From JBBQBQ01 sp038317685 (lineage in GTDB: Bacteria > Desulfobacterota > Desulfuromonadia > Desulfuromonadales > DDH964), in assembly GCA_038317685.1 (NCBI GenBank), contig JBBQBQ010000002.1:1-41149 (forward strand): a stretch of 41,149 nucleotides of DNA, written 5' to 3'. Below are positions 30,922 through 39,404 of this stretch, piece after piece; positions within the stretch are counted from its first letter, which is position 1, and each line of letters starts with the position of its first letter. A program made the translations under genes and the position numbers. The notes beneath the pieces were generated by a model. It saw nothing but the letters and a program-made list of their open reading frames with translations, was not told where the DNA came from and ran no database searches.

Positions 30922-32019
30922 TCAGCCGAGGCTGGCCGGCGGAAAAGCCAGGGTGAAGGTCGAGCCGGCGCCGAGCCGGCTCGTCACGTCGATGCGTCCA
31001 CCGTGCCCCTGGATAATGCGATGGGTGATTGCCAAACCGAGTCCGGTTCCTTCCCGCCGGGTCGTAAAGAAGGGGTTAAAGATGCGTCCCAGGTCCTCGG
31101 CCGCGATGCCGATGCCGCTGTCGGCAAAGGTCACCTGGACCTTTCCTGCCTCCAGACGACTGGATATCTTCAGGTCTCCGCCCTCCGGCATCGCTTGCAA
31201 AGCGTTCAGGACCAGGTTAAGAAAGGCCTGCCGCAGTTGTTCACCCTCGCCGCTCACCGGCGGAATCTCCCCGGCCGTGAATTGGACTTCTATTCGTGAT
31301 TTCAAGGCCTGCTGACGGGTCAGGGCGAGAACGTCCGCCAGCAGGGCGTTGAGGTCATGACGACCCTTGGCCGTCTCTGCCGGTCGGGCAAATTCCAGGA
31401 AATCCTGGACCACCCGGTTGAGCCGGTCGACTTCGCGGATCAGAATATCGGCAAATTCGGCGCGGGGATCGTCGGCCGCGATTCCGTCCCGGAGAATCTC
31501 GGCCGTCCCGCGGATCGAACCGAGCGGGTTGCGGATTTCATGGGCCATTCCAGCGGACAGTTCTCCCAGCGCTGAAAGACGGTCGGCGCGCCGCAATTGT
31601 TCTTCGATTTCAAGAATCTGGTCAGCCTGCTGGCGCAGAGCCTGGTAACTTTCTTCCAGCGTTCGAGCCGCCTGCTGGTAACGATCCTTCTGGTGGCGCT
31701 CTCGTTCAGTCAACAGACCGGTCAGGCCGCCGATAACGTTGTAAAGAATGATCTCCAGATACTGCTCCAGTTCGCTGAGAGGGTGGTGTCCCCACTGAAA
31801 GATGACATGGGGCGCAAAGACGATGGAGACCGCGAGGGAGACCCCCAGCCCGCCGCGAAGGCCATACCAGATCCCGCCGAGCACGATCGGGACATAATAC
31901 AGGCGACGGTAGATGTCATGGATGGCGGCTTTCTGAATGGTGGTGAGATAGTGCAGGGCGGTGATTACCCCGACCAGCAGGACCAGAACGCCAATATGAA
32001 ACCAGAGTCGACGACGCAT
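30922..32019 (-). CDS. Membrane-bound sensor histidine kinase
   Basis: A 365-residue inner-membrane kinase. The first 105 residues contain about four hydrophobic segments (near 8-25, 41-70 and 88-104) with little periplasmic sequence. A coiled-coil linker follows (about 105-145). The phospho-acceptor is His160 in AHEIRNPLGS. The ATPase domain has NLVLNALQA, DSGIGI and GTGLGL. It partners with the sigma-54 regulator that follows. The small periplasmic portion suggests an intramembrane or cytoplasmic signal; the ligand is unknown. Confidence 0.88.
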   Translation of the reverse strand: MRRRLWFHIGVLVLLVGVITALHYLTTIQKAAIHDIYRRLYYVPIVLGGIWYGLRGGLGVSLAVSIVFAPHVIFQWGHHPLSELEQYLEIILYNVIGGLTGLLTERERHQKDRYQQAARTLEESYQALRQQADQILEIEEQLRRADRLSALGELSAGMAHEIRNPLGSIRGTAEILRDGIAADDPRAEFADILIREVDRLNRVVQDFLEFARPAETAKGRHDLNALLADVLALTRQQALKSRIEVQFTAGEIPPVSGEGEQLRQAFLNLVLNALQAMPEGGDLKISSRLEAGKVQVTFADSGIGIAAEDLGRIFNPFFTTRREGTGLGLAITHRIIQGHGGRIDVTSRLGAGSTFTLAFPPASLG

Positions 32020-32153
32020 AACCGATTGTGAAGCGGTAGAAGAATGACGTCAAGTAGGAAGGATGGAGAAAAAAGCCCCAAAAAAATAATCTTGGCCGAC
32101 CATCCCGCCGCAGGTTATGCTGACCGCCTTACTGCCGGTGGGAAGGAAGGACC

Positions 32154-33098
32154 ATGCCCCTTTTTTTCGAGATTCTCACCATTGTCCTGCCGGTCTTTCT
32201 GGTCATCGGCCTCGGCTACCTGCTTCGGCGGCTGGCGCTGATCGATAGCACCTTCCTCTTCCAGACCAATCGGCTGGTCTATTACCTGTGCCTTCCGCTT
32301 CTCCTCTTCTACAAGATCGGCAAGGCCGAGTTTGCAGCCAATTTCAACGGACCGCTGGTCGCAGGCTCGGCCGCTGTCATTCTGATCGGTTTTCTGACGA
32401 GCTATGGTTGGGCCGCCCTGCGCCGTTACCCGCCGGCGACCCGGGGAGCTTTCAGTCAAGGGGCCTTTCGCGGCAATCTCGCCTACGTCGGCCTGGCCAT
32501 CGTCTTCAACGCCTATGGTGAAGTCGGATTGACCCGGGCCGGTATTCTCATGGGGTTTCTGGTCCCGGTCCTGAATTTCTTTGCGATCCTGGCGCTGCTC
32601 CTGCCTCATCGTGGCGATGGAAAAGTGCGCGGTCCGATCTTCTGGGTTCGGCAGATCGCCCTCAACCCCCTGATCATCGCGTCTTTTACGGGCATCATCT
32701 GGAGTTATCTGCAGCTACCGTTGCCGGTGATCATCGACCGCAGCCTGCAGATTACCACCGGCATGACCCTCCCCCTGGCCCTGATCGCTATCGGCGGCAC
32801 CTTCTCACTCGACAAGCTGCGGGGCGATCTGGTCATGGCCGCCTTCGCTTCCGGAATCAAGCTTATCTGGCTCCCCCTGGCGGCGGCGGTGCTGCTGGCC
32901 CTCCTCGGGATCAGTGGCATGGACCTGGCCATCGGCGTGCTTTTGGCAGGAACTCCGACCGCCACCGCCACCTATATCCTGGCCTATCAACTGGAGGGAG
33001 ATGCTGAATTGGCCGGCTCGATTGTCATGATGTCGACCCTTTTTTCCGCCTTCACTTACAGTGTGGCCCTCTTCATTTTACGCACTCTCGGTCTATGA
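32154..33098 (+). CDS. AEC-family (auxin efflux carrier) permease
   Basis: A 314-residue inner-membrane protein with about ten hydrophobic helices. Hydrophobic half-repeats start FFEILTIVLPVFLVIGLGYLLRR and QIALNPLIIASFTGI, with a conserved Pro/Asn in transmembrane segments and a final GTPTATATYILAYQ segment. AEC proteins move organic anions or similar substrates by ion coupling; the substrate is unknown. GGAAGGA precedes the ATG. The stop overlaps the next gene's start in an ATGA arrangement. It is divergent from the sensor kinase. Confidence 0.82.
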   Translation: MPLFFEILTIVLPVFLVIGLGYLLRRLALIDSTFLFQTNRLVYYLCLPLLLFYKIGKAEFAANFNGPLVAGSAAVILIGFLTSYGWAALRRYPPATRGAFSQGAFRGNLAYVGLAIVFNAYGEVGLTRAGILMGFLVPVLNFFAILALLLPHRGDGKVRGPIFWVRQIALNPLIIASFTGIIWSYLQLPLPVIIDRSLQITTGMTLPLALIAIGGTFSLDKLRGDLVMAAFASGIKLIWLPLAAAVLLALLGISGMDLAIGVLLAGTPTATATYILAYQLEGDAELAGSIVMMSTLFSAFTYSVALFILRTLGL

Positions 33099-34099
33099 CC
33101 CCCCGCGTTTCGATTCTGCTGCCGTTGCGCAACGAAGCAGAAACCCTTCCGGCGGCCCTTGACTCCCTCTTCCGGCAAACCCTCACGGATTGGGAGTTGT
33201 TGGCAGTTGACGACGGTTCAAGCGACCACACTCCCCAAATCCTCGCCGCGGCCGCCGCCCGCGATCGGCGGGTGCGCATCCTGACCCTCCCCCCTTCCGG
33301 CCTGGTGGCGGCTCTGAACAAAGGGCTGCACGAATGTCGCGCCGACCTGGTGGCGCGCATGGATGGCGACGATGTCTGTCATCCGGAGCGGCTGGAACGA
33401 CAGGCCGAGCATCTCCGAAACCATCCGGAAGGGCTTCTGGTCTCCTGTCGGGTCCGGCACTTTCCGCGGCCGGACCTGCGGGGCGGGATGCTCGCTTATG
33501 AAGCCTGGCAGAATGCCCTTCTCGACGATAAGGAGATTCGCCGCGACCTCTTCGTCGAGTCTCCCTTCGTCCATCCCAGCGTCATGCTTCGCAGGACCTC
33601 CCTCCTCGCGGTCGGCGGCTATCGGGATTGGGGATGGCCCGAAGATTACGATCTCTGGTTGCGCCTCGCCGACCTTCCCGGGACCTTTGCCCGCCTCCCC
33701 GAGGTCCTGTTTTTTTGGCGGGACCGCCCCCGGCGACTGACGCGCACCTGCCGCGACTATTCCGCGGAAGCCTTTCGTGCCTGCAAAGTCCATCACCTGC
33801 AACGTACCTTCCTGGCCGGGAAATCTGAGGTCACTTTGTGGGGGGCGGGGCAGGAGGGAAAAGGTTGGCGCCAAGCGCTGCTGGCGGGGGGGATCGAAGT
33901 GATCCGCTGGGCGGAGGTCGATCCCCGCAAGATCGGCCAGGTCATCCACGGCGCACAGGTGGTGCCGATTGCGGCTCTGAAACCCGGCTGCGGACCGATA
34001 TTGGTGACCGTCGGCGCCAAGGGTGCCAGGGAGCAAGTGCGGCCCTGGGCCACTGGGCGGGGGCTGATCGAGGGGGTCGATTTTCTTTGTGTGACGTGA
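33095..34099 (+). CDS. GT2 glycosyltransferase with extra C-terminal domain
   Basis: A 334-residue cytoplasmic or peripheral glycosyltransferase. The GT-A fold opens with VSILLPLRNEAETLPAALDSL. The nucleotide-sugar site is DDGSSDHT, and the metal motif is MDGDD (residues near 90). The last roughly 90 residues do not belong to the transferase: SEVTLWGAGQEGKGWRQALLAGGIEVIRW, then PILVTVGAKGAREQV, read like a Rossmann-type domain. The function of this domain is inferred. The start overlaps the AEC gene by 4 bp. It ends six bases from the convergent XRE gene. Confidence 0.8.
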   Translation: MTPRVSILLPLRNEAETLPAALDSLFRQTLTDWELLAVDDGSSDHTPQILAAAAARDRRVRILTLPPSGLVAALNKGLHECRADLVARMDGDDVCHPERLERQAEHLRNHPEGLLVSCRVRHFPRPDLRGGMLAYEAWQNALLDDKEIRRDLFVESPFVHPSVMLRRTSLLAVGGYRDWGWPEDYDLWLRLADLPGTFARLPEVLFFWRDRPRRLTRTCRDYSAEAFRACKVHHLQRTFLAGKSEVTLWGAGQEGKGWRQALLAGGIEVIRWAEVDPRKIGQVIHGAQVVPIAALKPGCGPILVTVGAKGAREQVRPWATGRGLIEGVDFLCVT

Positions 34100-34105
34100 G
34101 GGTGT

Positions 34106-34672
34106 TTAAATCGTGGTGAAGGGCGAAAGGGTCCAGATGACCTTGGCTTCGGCTTCCCCGATATTGTCCCAGCGATGCGGCAGATGGGATTTGAAGGAGA
34201 GGCTGTCGCCGGCATTCAAGACATGGCTTTCCCCGGCGATAATAACCTGCAAACGCCCCTCCAGCAAAAAAATCAGTTCATCGCCGGGATGGTACATATT
34301 CTGCTCGCCGCTCGTCCCGCCTTTTTGAACCGTACAAAAAAATGACGTGAATTGCGGGTCACGGAGTCCCGAAGTGAACGATTCCGTATGCATGTTGTAT
34401 TCGTCGTCATAAACGGTTTTGTCACGTTTCCCCGGACAGGAAAAGACGATCTCATGGGTCGTGGTGACCTCTTCGACAAAGTAATTGATGCTTTTGTCGA
34501 AGACTCCCGCCAGCTTCATGAGAATCTCCACCGAAGGGATGGTAAGTCCCCGTTCGACCCGCGAAATCATGTTTGAAGAGACCCGGGACCGATCGGCCAG
34601 TTCCTGGATTGTCAAGTCGTTTTTAAGACGGATCGTCTTCAGTTTTTTCCCAACGATTTTTTTGACCTTCAT
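34106..34672 (-). CDS. XRE-family regulator with cupin sensor domain (copy 1)
   Basis: A 188-residue transcription regulator. The HTH (residues about 8-62, with SRVSSNMISRVERG as recognition region) is followed by a linker and a cupin beta-barrel (HPGDELIFLLEGRLQV and AGDSLSFKSHLPHRW). This is the arrangement of many small-ligand repressors. The ATG at 34672 has GGAG eight bases upstream; the frame extended to 34735 overlaps the neighbour and is rejected. Its N-terminal third is nearly identical to copy 2 at 34699-35265, while the cupin part differs a lot. Confidence 0.87.
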   Translation of the reverse strand: MKVKKIVGKKLKTIRLKNDLTIQELADRSRVSSNMISRVERGLTIPSVEILMKLAGVFDKSINYFVEEVTTTHEIVFSCPGKRDKTVYDDEYNMHTESFTSGLRDPQFTSFFCTVQKGGTSGEQNMYHPGDELIFLLEGRLQVIIAGESHVLNAGDSLSFKSHLPHRWDNIGEAEAKVIWTLSPFTTI

Positions 34673-34698
34673 GCTTCGTTCTCCTGCAGCGACGGGGT

Positions 34699-35265
34699 TT
34701 ACTGCGCCAGATTGGGGGCTGGCGAGACGACCCACATGACCAGGGTCTGGCCGTCATTCAGATTGGTCCAACGGTGAGGCAAGGAGGCTTTGAAGGTCAG
34801 GGAATCGCCCTCCTCCAGCAGATACCTCTGCTCCTCGATGACAAATTCAAGGCGACCTGCCAGCACCAGGGCAAATTCCTCGCCGGTGTGGACCATGCCT
34901 CCCTCGCCGCTGCTGCAATCCTTTTCCAGAGTGTCATAAAAGACCGCGAAACTTGGGTCCCGAATCCCCTGAGTCAGGCTGGTGATCTGGTGTTTGTCCT
35001 CAAAAAAGAAGATCGGCTGCCCCTCCCCTTTGCGGGTTTGGACGATGGTCGTTCCCCGTGCGGCCTCTTCGACGAAGAAATTGATGCTCATGCCGAAGGC
35101 ATTGGCCAGCTTCATCAGAATCTCCACCGAGGGAATGGTGAGACCCCGTTCGATTCGGGAGATCATGTTGGAGGAGACTCGGGAGCGTTCCGCCAATTCC
35201 TGAATCGTCATATCGTTTTTGAGGCGTGTAACCTTGAGCTTTTTGCCGATGATTTTTTTGACCAT
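34699..35265 (-). CDS. XRE-family regulator with cupin sensor domain (copy 2)
   Basis: A 188-residue paralogue of the downstream gene with about a dozen differences over the first 67 aligned residues. The recognition segment SRVSSNMISR is identical. The cupin has EEFALVLAGRLEF and EEGDSLTFKASLPHRW. The linker is different (GKGEGQPIFFFEDKHQI). The ATG at 35265 is chosen because the HTH starts there; the frame extended to 35310 adds 15 residues. It is the first gene of the pair, with a promoter and candidate operator at 35287-35341, and is divergent from bioB. Confidence 0.87.
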   Translation of the reverse strand: MVKKIIGKKLKVTRLKNDMTIQELAERSRVSSNMISRIERGLTIPSVEILMKLANAFGMSINFFVEEAARGTTIVQTRKGEGQPIFFFEDKHQITSLTQGIRDPSFAVFYDTLEKDCSSGEGGMVHTGEEFALVLAGRLEFVIEEQRYLLEEGDSLTFKASLPHRWTNLNDGQTLVMWVVSPAPNLAQ

Positions 35266-35286
35266 GGAGACACCGCCCTGGCTAAA

Positions 35287-35341
35287 ATGAGATGCTGTTT
35301 TATCATTCACCAGGCCCCTCTGTCAATACGATATGAGATGC
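35287..35341 (-). promoter_or_regulatory. Promoter and repeat pair upstream of the XRE-cupin genes
   Basis: A perfect -35 TTGACA (35321-35326) and -10 GATAAA (35299-35304) are 16 bp apart on the minus strand. A 9-bp direct repeat ATGAGATGC (plus strand) occurs at 35287-35295 and 35333-35341, bracketing the promoter 46 bp apart. It may be an autoregulatory operator for the regulators. A related TGAGATAC lies on the minus strand at 35387-35394 in the bioB operator spacer. Confidence 0.45.
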
Positions 35342-35372
35342 GCCAGACAACAAATGGTAAAGGCTCCCAAAA

Positions 35373-35404
35373 GCGTCAACCTGCAGGTATCTCAAGGTTG
35401 ACAA
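35373..35404 (+). promoter_or_regulatory. BirA-type biotin operator
   Basis: GTCAACCT (35375-35382) and AGGTTGAC (35395-35402) form a perfect inverted repeat with a 12-bp spacer. The right half reads GGTTGACAA, matching the known BirA half-site; the left half is GCGTCAACC, two bases off. The GGTT/AACC half-sites are spaced 14 bp apart as in described BirA sites. It overlaps the -35 box of bioB. BirA itself is not in the window. Confidence 0.7.
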
Positions 35405-35425
35405 TTCCGTCGCGCCCCCTATAAT
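35398..35425 (+). promoter_or_regulatory. Consensus sigma-70 promoter of bioB
   Basis: TTGACA (35398-35403) and TATAAT (35420-35425) are both perfect and 16 bp apart. The predicted start near 35432 leaves a leader of about 26 bases with AGGAG (35445-35449) before the ATG at 35458. Confidence 0.75.
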
Positions 35426-35457
35426 CGTCGCCACCCAACGTTCAAGGAGATACTGCC

Positions 35458-36444
35458 ATGTCAACTGCCATCCGCCCCGACCTCTGTGAAGCGGTCCTTG
35501 CCGGCCACCGCCTGGATCGGGGGGAAGCTCTGTCAATCCTGACGGCCCAAGGTTCGGCACTGTCCTATCTCCTGGCCGGTGCCCATCGCCTCCGGGAAGA
35601 AAGCTTTGGCAACCGGATTGAGCTCTGCTCGATCATCAACGCCAAATCGGGTCGCTGCCCCGAAAATTGTGCCTTTTGTGCCCAATCGGCCCACGCCCGG
35701 ACCGATGCCCCGGTCTACCCTTTGAAATCGGTGGAGGAGATGGTTTCGGGAGCCCTGCAGGCTGAAGCCGAAGGCTCACATTGTTACGGCATCGTCACCA
35801 GCGGAACCCGCGTGACTCCCGGCAGCGAGTTCAACCGTATTCTGGACGCCCTGGGGCAGATTCACACCGCTACCCATCTCGATCCATCGGCTTCGCTCGG
35901 GATCCTCGATTCCGAAACTGCCGTTGCTTTGGCTGCTGCCGGGTGTGTCACCTACCACCACAACCTTGAGACAGCCCGGTCTTTCTTCCCACAGATCTGC
36001 ACCACCCATGATTACGAAGCCGATGTGAATACCGTCCGAGTCGCCAAGGCGGCCGGCATGCGGGTCTGCTGCGGGGGGATCTTCGGTCTCGGCGAATCGT
36101 TGGCACAGCGCGTCGAACTGGCCTTCACTCTGCGTGATCTGGACGTCGATTCAGTCCCCCTAAACTTCCTCAATCCGGTCCAGGGAACGCGCCTCGAGGA
36201 TGCCCGGCATCTGACCCCCCTTGACTGTCTGCGGATCATTGCTCTGTTTCGCTATGCTCTTCCCGGCAAACGGATCAGCGTTTGTGGCGGACGGGAGCCC
36301 AATCTCCGCGAGTTTCAGTCCTGGATCTTCATGGCGGGAGCCAGCGGGACCATGATTGGTCATTATCTGACCACCAAGGGCCGCGACCGAGAGATCGACC
36401 TGCAGATGTTTCAAGATGCGGAGGTCGAAATCCATGGCTGCTGA
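35458..36444 (+). CDS. bioB: Biotin synthase
   Basis: A 328-residue radical SAM enzyme that inserts sulfur into dethiobiotin. The 4Fe-4S motif CPENCAFC, followed by AQSAHA, is near residue 66. Conserved late Arg and Asn parts (SVPLNFLNPVQGTRLE, GGREPNL) are also present. The 2Fe-2S cluster is sacrificed in this family. First gene of bioBDA, under the BirA-like operator. The stop is inside the bioD start region. Confidence 0.95.
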   Translation: MSTAIRPDLCEAVLAGHRLDRGEALSILTAQGSALSYLLAGAHRLREESFGNRIELCSIINAKSGRCPENCAFCAQSAHARTDAPVYPLKSVEEMVSGALQAEAEGSHCYGIVTSGTRVTPGSEFNRILDALGQIHTATHLDPSASLGILDSETAVALAAAGCVTYHHNLETARSFFPQICTTHDYEADVNTVRVAKAAGMRVCCGGIFGLGESLAQRVELAFTLRDLDVDSVPLNFLNPVQGTRLEDARHLTPLDCLRIIALFRYALPGKRISVCGGREPNLREFQSWIFMAGASGTMIGHYLTTKGRDREIDLQMFQDAEVEIHGC

Positions 36445-37162
36445 CCTTCTGTTGCCGGGGGTCTTTGTCACCGGCACCGATACCGGCGTCGGCAAAACCC
36501 TGGTGGCCGCGGCTCTGGCCTCTTTCCTGACGGAGCGGGGGCTGCGGGTCGGGGTGATGAAGCCGGTTGAAACCGGGGTGACCGATCCGTCCCGACCCGG
36601 CGACGATGCCGAGCTGCTGCGGTGGGCGGCCGGGGGGAACCTGGACGAGGAGCTGCTGGCCCCGTATCGGTTCGGGCTGCCGCTGGCCCCGGCCGTCGCC
36701 GCCGAAAAAGAAGGACGAACCATCGAGCCGTCCCGACTTTTGGCGGCCATCGCTGAACTGGCGCGGCACTCCGATTTCATCATTGTCGAAGGGGCCGGTG
36801 GCCTGATGGTTCCCTTGGCCGGCGGTTATCTGGTGGCCGATCTGGTCCGTGAGTCGGCCCTCCCCCTGCTGACGATCTGCCGTCCGGGTCTGGGGACGAT
36901 CAACCATACCCTCCTGACTATCTTTGCGGCCAGAGCCATGGGGATTTCCCAGGCCGGCTACCTCATCAACAACCTGCCGGCCGCGCCCGATGCCGCCGCC
37001 GAAACGGCACCTCACACCCTGGCCTCCCTCGCTTCCGCAGACCTGCTGGGGGTTCTTCCCGAGGTCTTTGGGACCCCTGAAGAAAAGATCGAAAGTCTGG
37101 CTGGTCACCTGCGCCAGCTGCCGACCCTCCCCTGGCTGATGGCCGGGCTGGGTTTACGCTGA
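36434..37162 (+). CDS. bioD: Dethiobiotin synthetase
   Basis: A 242-residue ATP-dependent carboxylase closing the ureido ring of dethiobiotin from 7,8-diaminopelargonate. The P-loop FVTGTDTGVGKT, the KPVETG segment and the EGAGGLMVPL block are present. The ATG at 36434 with GGAGG nine bases upstream overlaps the bioB end by 11 bp; the frame extended to 36416 adds six residues. Translation is likely coupled to bioB. Confidence 0.93.
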   Translation: MAADLLLPGVFVTGTDTGVGKTLVAAALASFLTERGLRVGVMKPVETGVTDPSRPGDDAELLRWAAGGNLDEELLAPYRFGLPLAPAVAAEKEGRTIEPSRLLAAIAELARHSDFIIVEGAGGLMVPLAGGYLVADLVRESALPLLTICRPGLGTINHTLLTIFAARAMGISQAGYLINNLPAAPDAAAETAPHTLASLASADLLGVLPEVFGTPEEKIESLAGHLRQLPTLPWLMAGLGLR

Positions 37163-37209
37163 GGCTGCGGAGAACACTTCAGGTAAATTCTCGAAAATCT
37201 GGAAAGATT

Positions 37210-38559
37210 ATGAATAAAAAAGAGATTCTTAGGATCGATCGCGAGCACATCTGGCATCCCTGCAGCCAGCAGAAGGATCACGAATCCCACCCGCCGCTGG
37301 TCATCGATCGCGGCGCCGGTGTCTACCTGATCGACATCGACGGCAAGCGCTACATCGATGGCGTTTCCTCCTGGTGGGTGAACCTCTTCGGGCACAACCA
37401 TCCCCGTCTCAATCGGGCTTTGACAGCCCAGACCGGGAAGATCGCCCATCACATCTTTGCCGGCTTCACCCATCAGCCGGCCGCCGAACTCGCCGAGCGC
37501 CTTTGTCGCCTGGCTCCTGCCGGACTCACCCGGGTCTTTTTTGCCGATAATGGCTCCTCGGCAGTGGAAGTGGCCCTGAAGATGAGCTTCCAGTATTGGC
37601 AACAGGTCGGCATCCCGCAAAAGACGCGCTTTGTCTCCATCAGCGAGGCCTATCACGGGGAAACCATCGGTGCCCTGTCGGTCAGCGGTTGCGATCTCTA
37701 CCGAAAAATTTACCGCCCGATGCTCCTCGACGAGTTACAGGTCCAGGGCCCGGATTGTTTCCGCTGTCCTTTCGGCAAGACTCGGGACGCCTGTGATGTC
37801 GAATGTTTCGAGGCCATGGAGGCGCTGCTTCTCAAAGAACACGAACAGATCGCGGGAGTCATTATCGAACCCCTCATTCAGGGGGCCGCCGGCATGCGCA
37901 TCTATCCGCCGGCCTACCTGCGCCGATTGCGGGAGGCCTGTGACCGTTGCGGTGTTCACTATATCGCCGACGAGATCGCCGTCGGTTTCGGACGGACCGG
38001 CCGGTTCTTCGCCAACGAACACGCCGGGGTCTCACCCGATCTGATGTGTCTCTCCAAGGGGATCACCGGCGGATATATGCCCTTGTCAGTGACCCTGGCG
38101 ACGGAAGAGATCTACCGCGTATTCTATGATGACTACGCCACCATGAAGGCCTTCCTCCATTCCCACTCCTATACCGGCAATCCTCTGGCCTGCGCATTGG
38201 CGGTGGAAGTGCTGAATATTTTTAGGGATGAGGGGATTCTGGAGGGGCTGAAGCCGAAGCTGGAGGTCCTGGCCGGCCAGGCCGAACGTTTCGAAGCGCT
38301 CCCCCAGGTCGGAGAGTTTCGTCATTGCGGCATGGTGGCGGCGGTCGAACTGGTCGAAGACCGGCAGGGGAAAGTTCCCTACCGCTGGGAAGAGAGGCGC
38401 GGTCTGGCGGTCTACCATGAAGCGCTGGCCCGAGGGGCGGTGTTGCGCCCCCTGGGGAATGTCGTCTACTTTATGCCCCCTTTGACCATCGATGAAACCG
38501 AGTTGCAGTCCCTGCTCGATATTGCTTATGAATCGATTGCCACGGTCACCGGTCGTTGA
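37210..38559 (+). CDS. bioA: Adenosylmethionine-8-amino-7-oxononanoate aminotransferase
   Basis: A 449-residue class III PLP aminotransferase that uses SAM as amino donor to make 7,8-diaminopelargonate. The opening HIWHPCSQQKDH fits this family. The PLP Lys lies in LSKGITGGYMPLS, with IADEIAVGFGRTG before it and SYTGNPLACA after it. It follows bioD by 47 bp, with GGAAAG upstream. bioF, bioC and a gene for pimeloyl release are not in the window. Confidence 0.95.
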   Translation: MNKKEILRIDREHIWHPCSQQKDHESHPPLVIDRGAGVYLIDIDGKRYIDGVSSWWVNLFGHNHPRLNRALTAQTGKIAHHIFAGFTHQPAAELAERLCRLAPAGLTRVFFADNGSSAVEVALKMSFQYWQQVGIPQKTRFVSISEAYHGETIGALSVSGCDLYRKIYRPMLLDELQVQGPDCFRCPFGKTRDACDVECFEAMEALLLKEHEQIAGVIIEPLIQGAAGMRIYPPAYLRRLREACDRCGVHYIADEIAVGFGRTGRFFANEHAGVSPDLMCLSKGITGGYMPLSVTLATEEIYRVFYDDYATMKAFLHSHSYTGNPLACALAVEVLNIFRDEGILEGLKPKLEVLAGQAERFEALPQVGEFRHCGMVAAVELVEDRQGKVPYRWEERRGLAVYHEALARGAVLRPLGNVVYFMPPLTIDETELQSLLDIAYESIATVTGR

Positions 38560-38579
38560 CGCCCTCCTCCGGGACCGGT

Positions 38580-39392
38580 TCAGGGCCGTCCGGTGCGTAA
38601 CCGGAAATGTCCCCCTTCGAAGGAGAAGATGACCCCGTCCACGGTGATCTTCTCAACCGTCAGTCCCCCTTCTGCCTTATCCCCCTGGCGCAGGTTGGCG
38701 CCATTAAGCCTGATCAGGCGCCGATCTGGCTGCTCGGTATAAAAGTGAAGCTGCAGATTGAGGACCGGCAATCTGGAGCGGATGCCCGGCGGCAGGCTTT
38801 TAATGTCCAGCACCACATCGTCTGCGGTTGCCGAAGGATGTTTTGGCCCTTTGGTCGTCCCGGCGTTTGGCGCCGCCTGGGTCGGAACCGGAGCCTGTGC
38901 CTGCTGGAGAAGGTTTTGTTCCGGTCGCGGAATCGGAACGGGTTCTCCGGCCGGAAGGTTGGTCGCGGAAGACGGGGGAACCGTGCTTGGCGTTGCCGTA
39001 AGGGCAACCGGAGGAGTTGGCTCGGTCCGACTGACTGTCACCCCGGATGGTTGAGAGGGCGCCGACCGGGCCGGAGTCGGGGCTGGAGTGGCTGGGCTGG
39101 CCGGAACGGCCGGCGTGACCGATGGAACCGGAACCGACCGGGGCTGGGCGGTCCGGCCGGAAGGCGGTTCGACCGCCACGGTGAGCTCGGGGAGAGGGGC
39201 CGGCTGACGGCTTCCCATCCAATACCAGCCGAAGAGAACCCCAGCGCCGAGCAACAGCACCCCCATGAGAAGATAAGGCCAGAGCCTGGTCCTGGAAGGC
39301 GGCACGATGACCGGGGCGGTCTGCAGGTTTGGAACCTGGCCTTTACTGCGTTCCTGCTCCGATTTTCTCAAGGCGTCAAGAATGAAGGACAT
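38580..39392 (-). CDS. General secretion pathway protein B (GspB-like)
   Basis: A 270-residue inner-membrane protein. The opening SFILDALRKSEQER is typical of GspB. One transmembrane segment (about residues 37-58, LWPYLLMGVLLLGAGVLFGW) is followed by a long Pro/Ala-rich periplasmic linker. A C-terminal T2SSB-type domain ends in VEKITVDGVIFSFEGGHFRL. It partners with GspA/ExeA in placing the type II secretin through the peptidoglycan. It follows gspA by 12 bp and converges on bioA. Confidence 0.85.
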   Translation of the reverse strand: MSFILDALRKSEQERSKGQVPNLQTAPVIVPPSRTRLWPYLLMGVLLLGAGVLFGWYWMGSRQPAPLPELTVAVEPPSGRTAQPRSVPVPSVTPAVPASPATPAPTPARSAPSQPSGVTVSRTEPTPPVALTATPSTVPPSSATNLPAGEPVPIPRPEQNLLQQAQAPVPTQAAPNAGTTKGPKHPSATADDVVLDIKSLPPGIRSRLPVLNLQLHFYTEQPDRRLIRLNGANLRQGDKAEGGLTVEKITVDGVIFSFEGGHFRLRTGRP

Positions 39393-39404
39393 CGTTTTAG
39401 GCTC

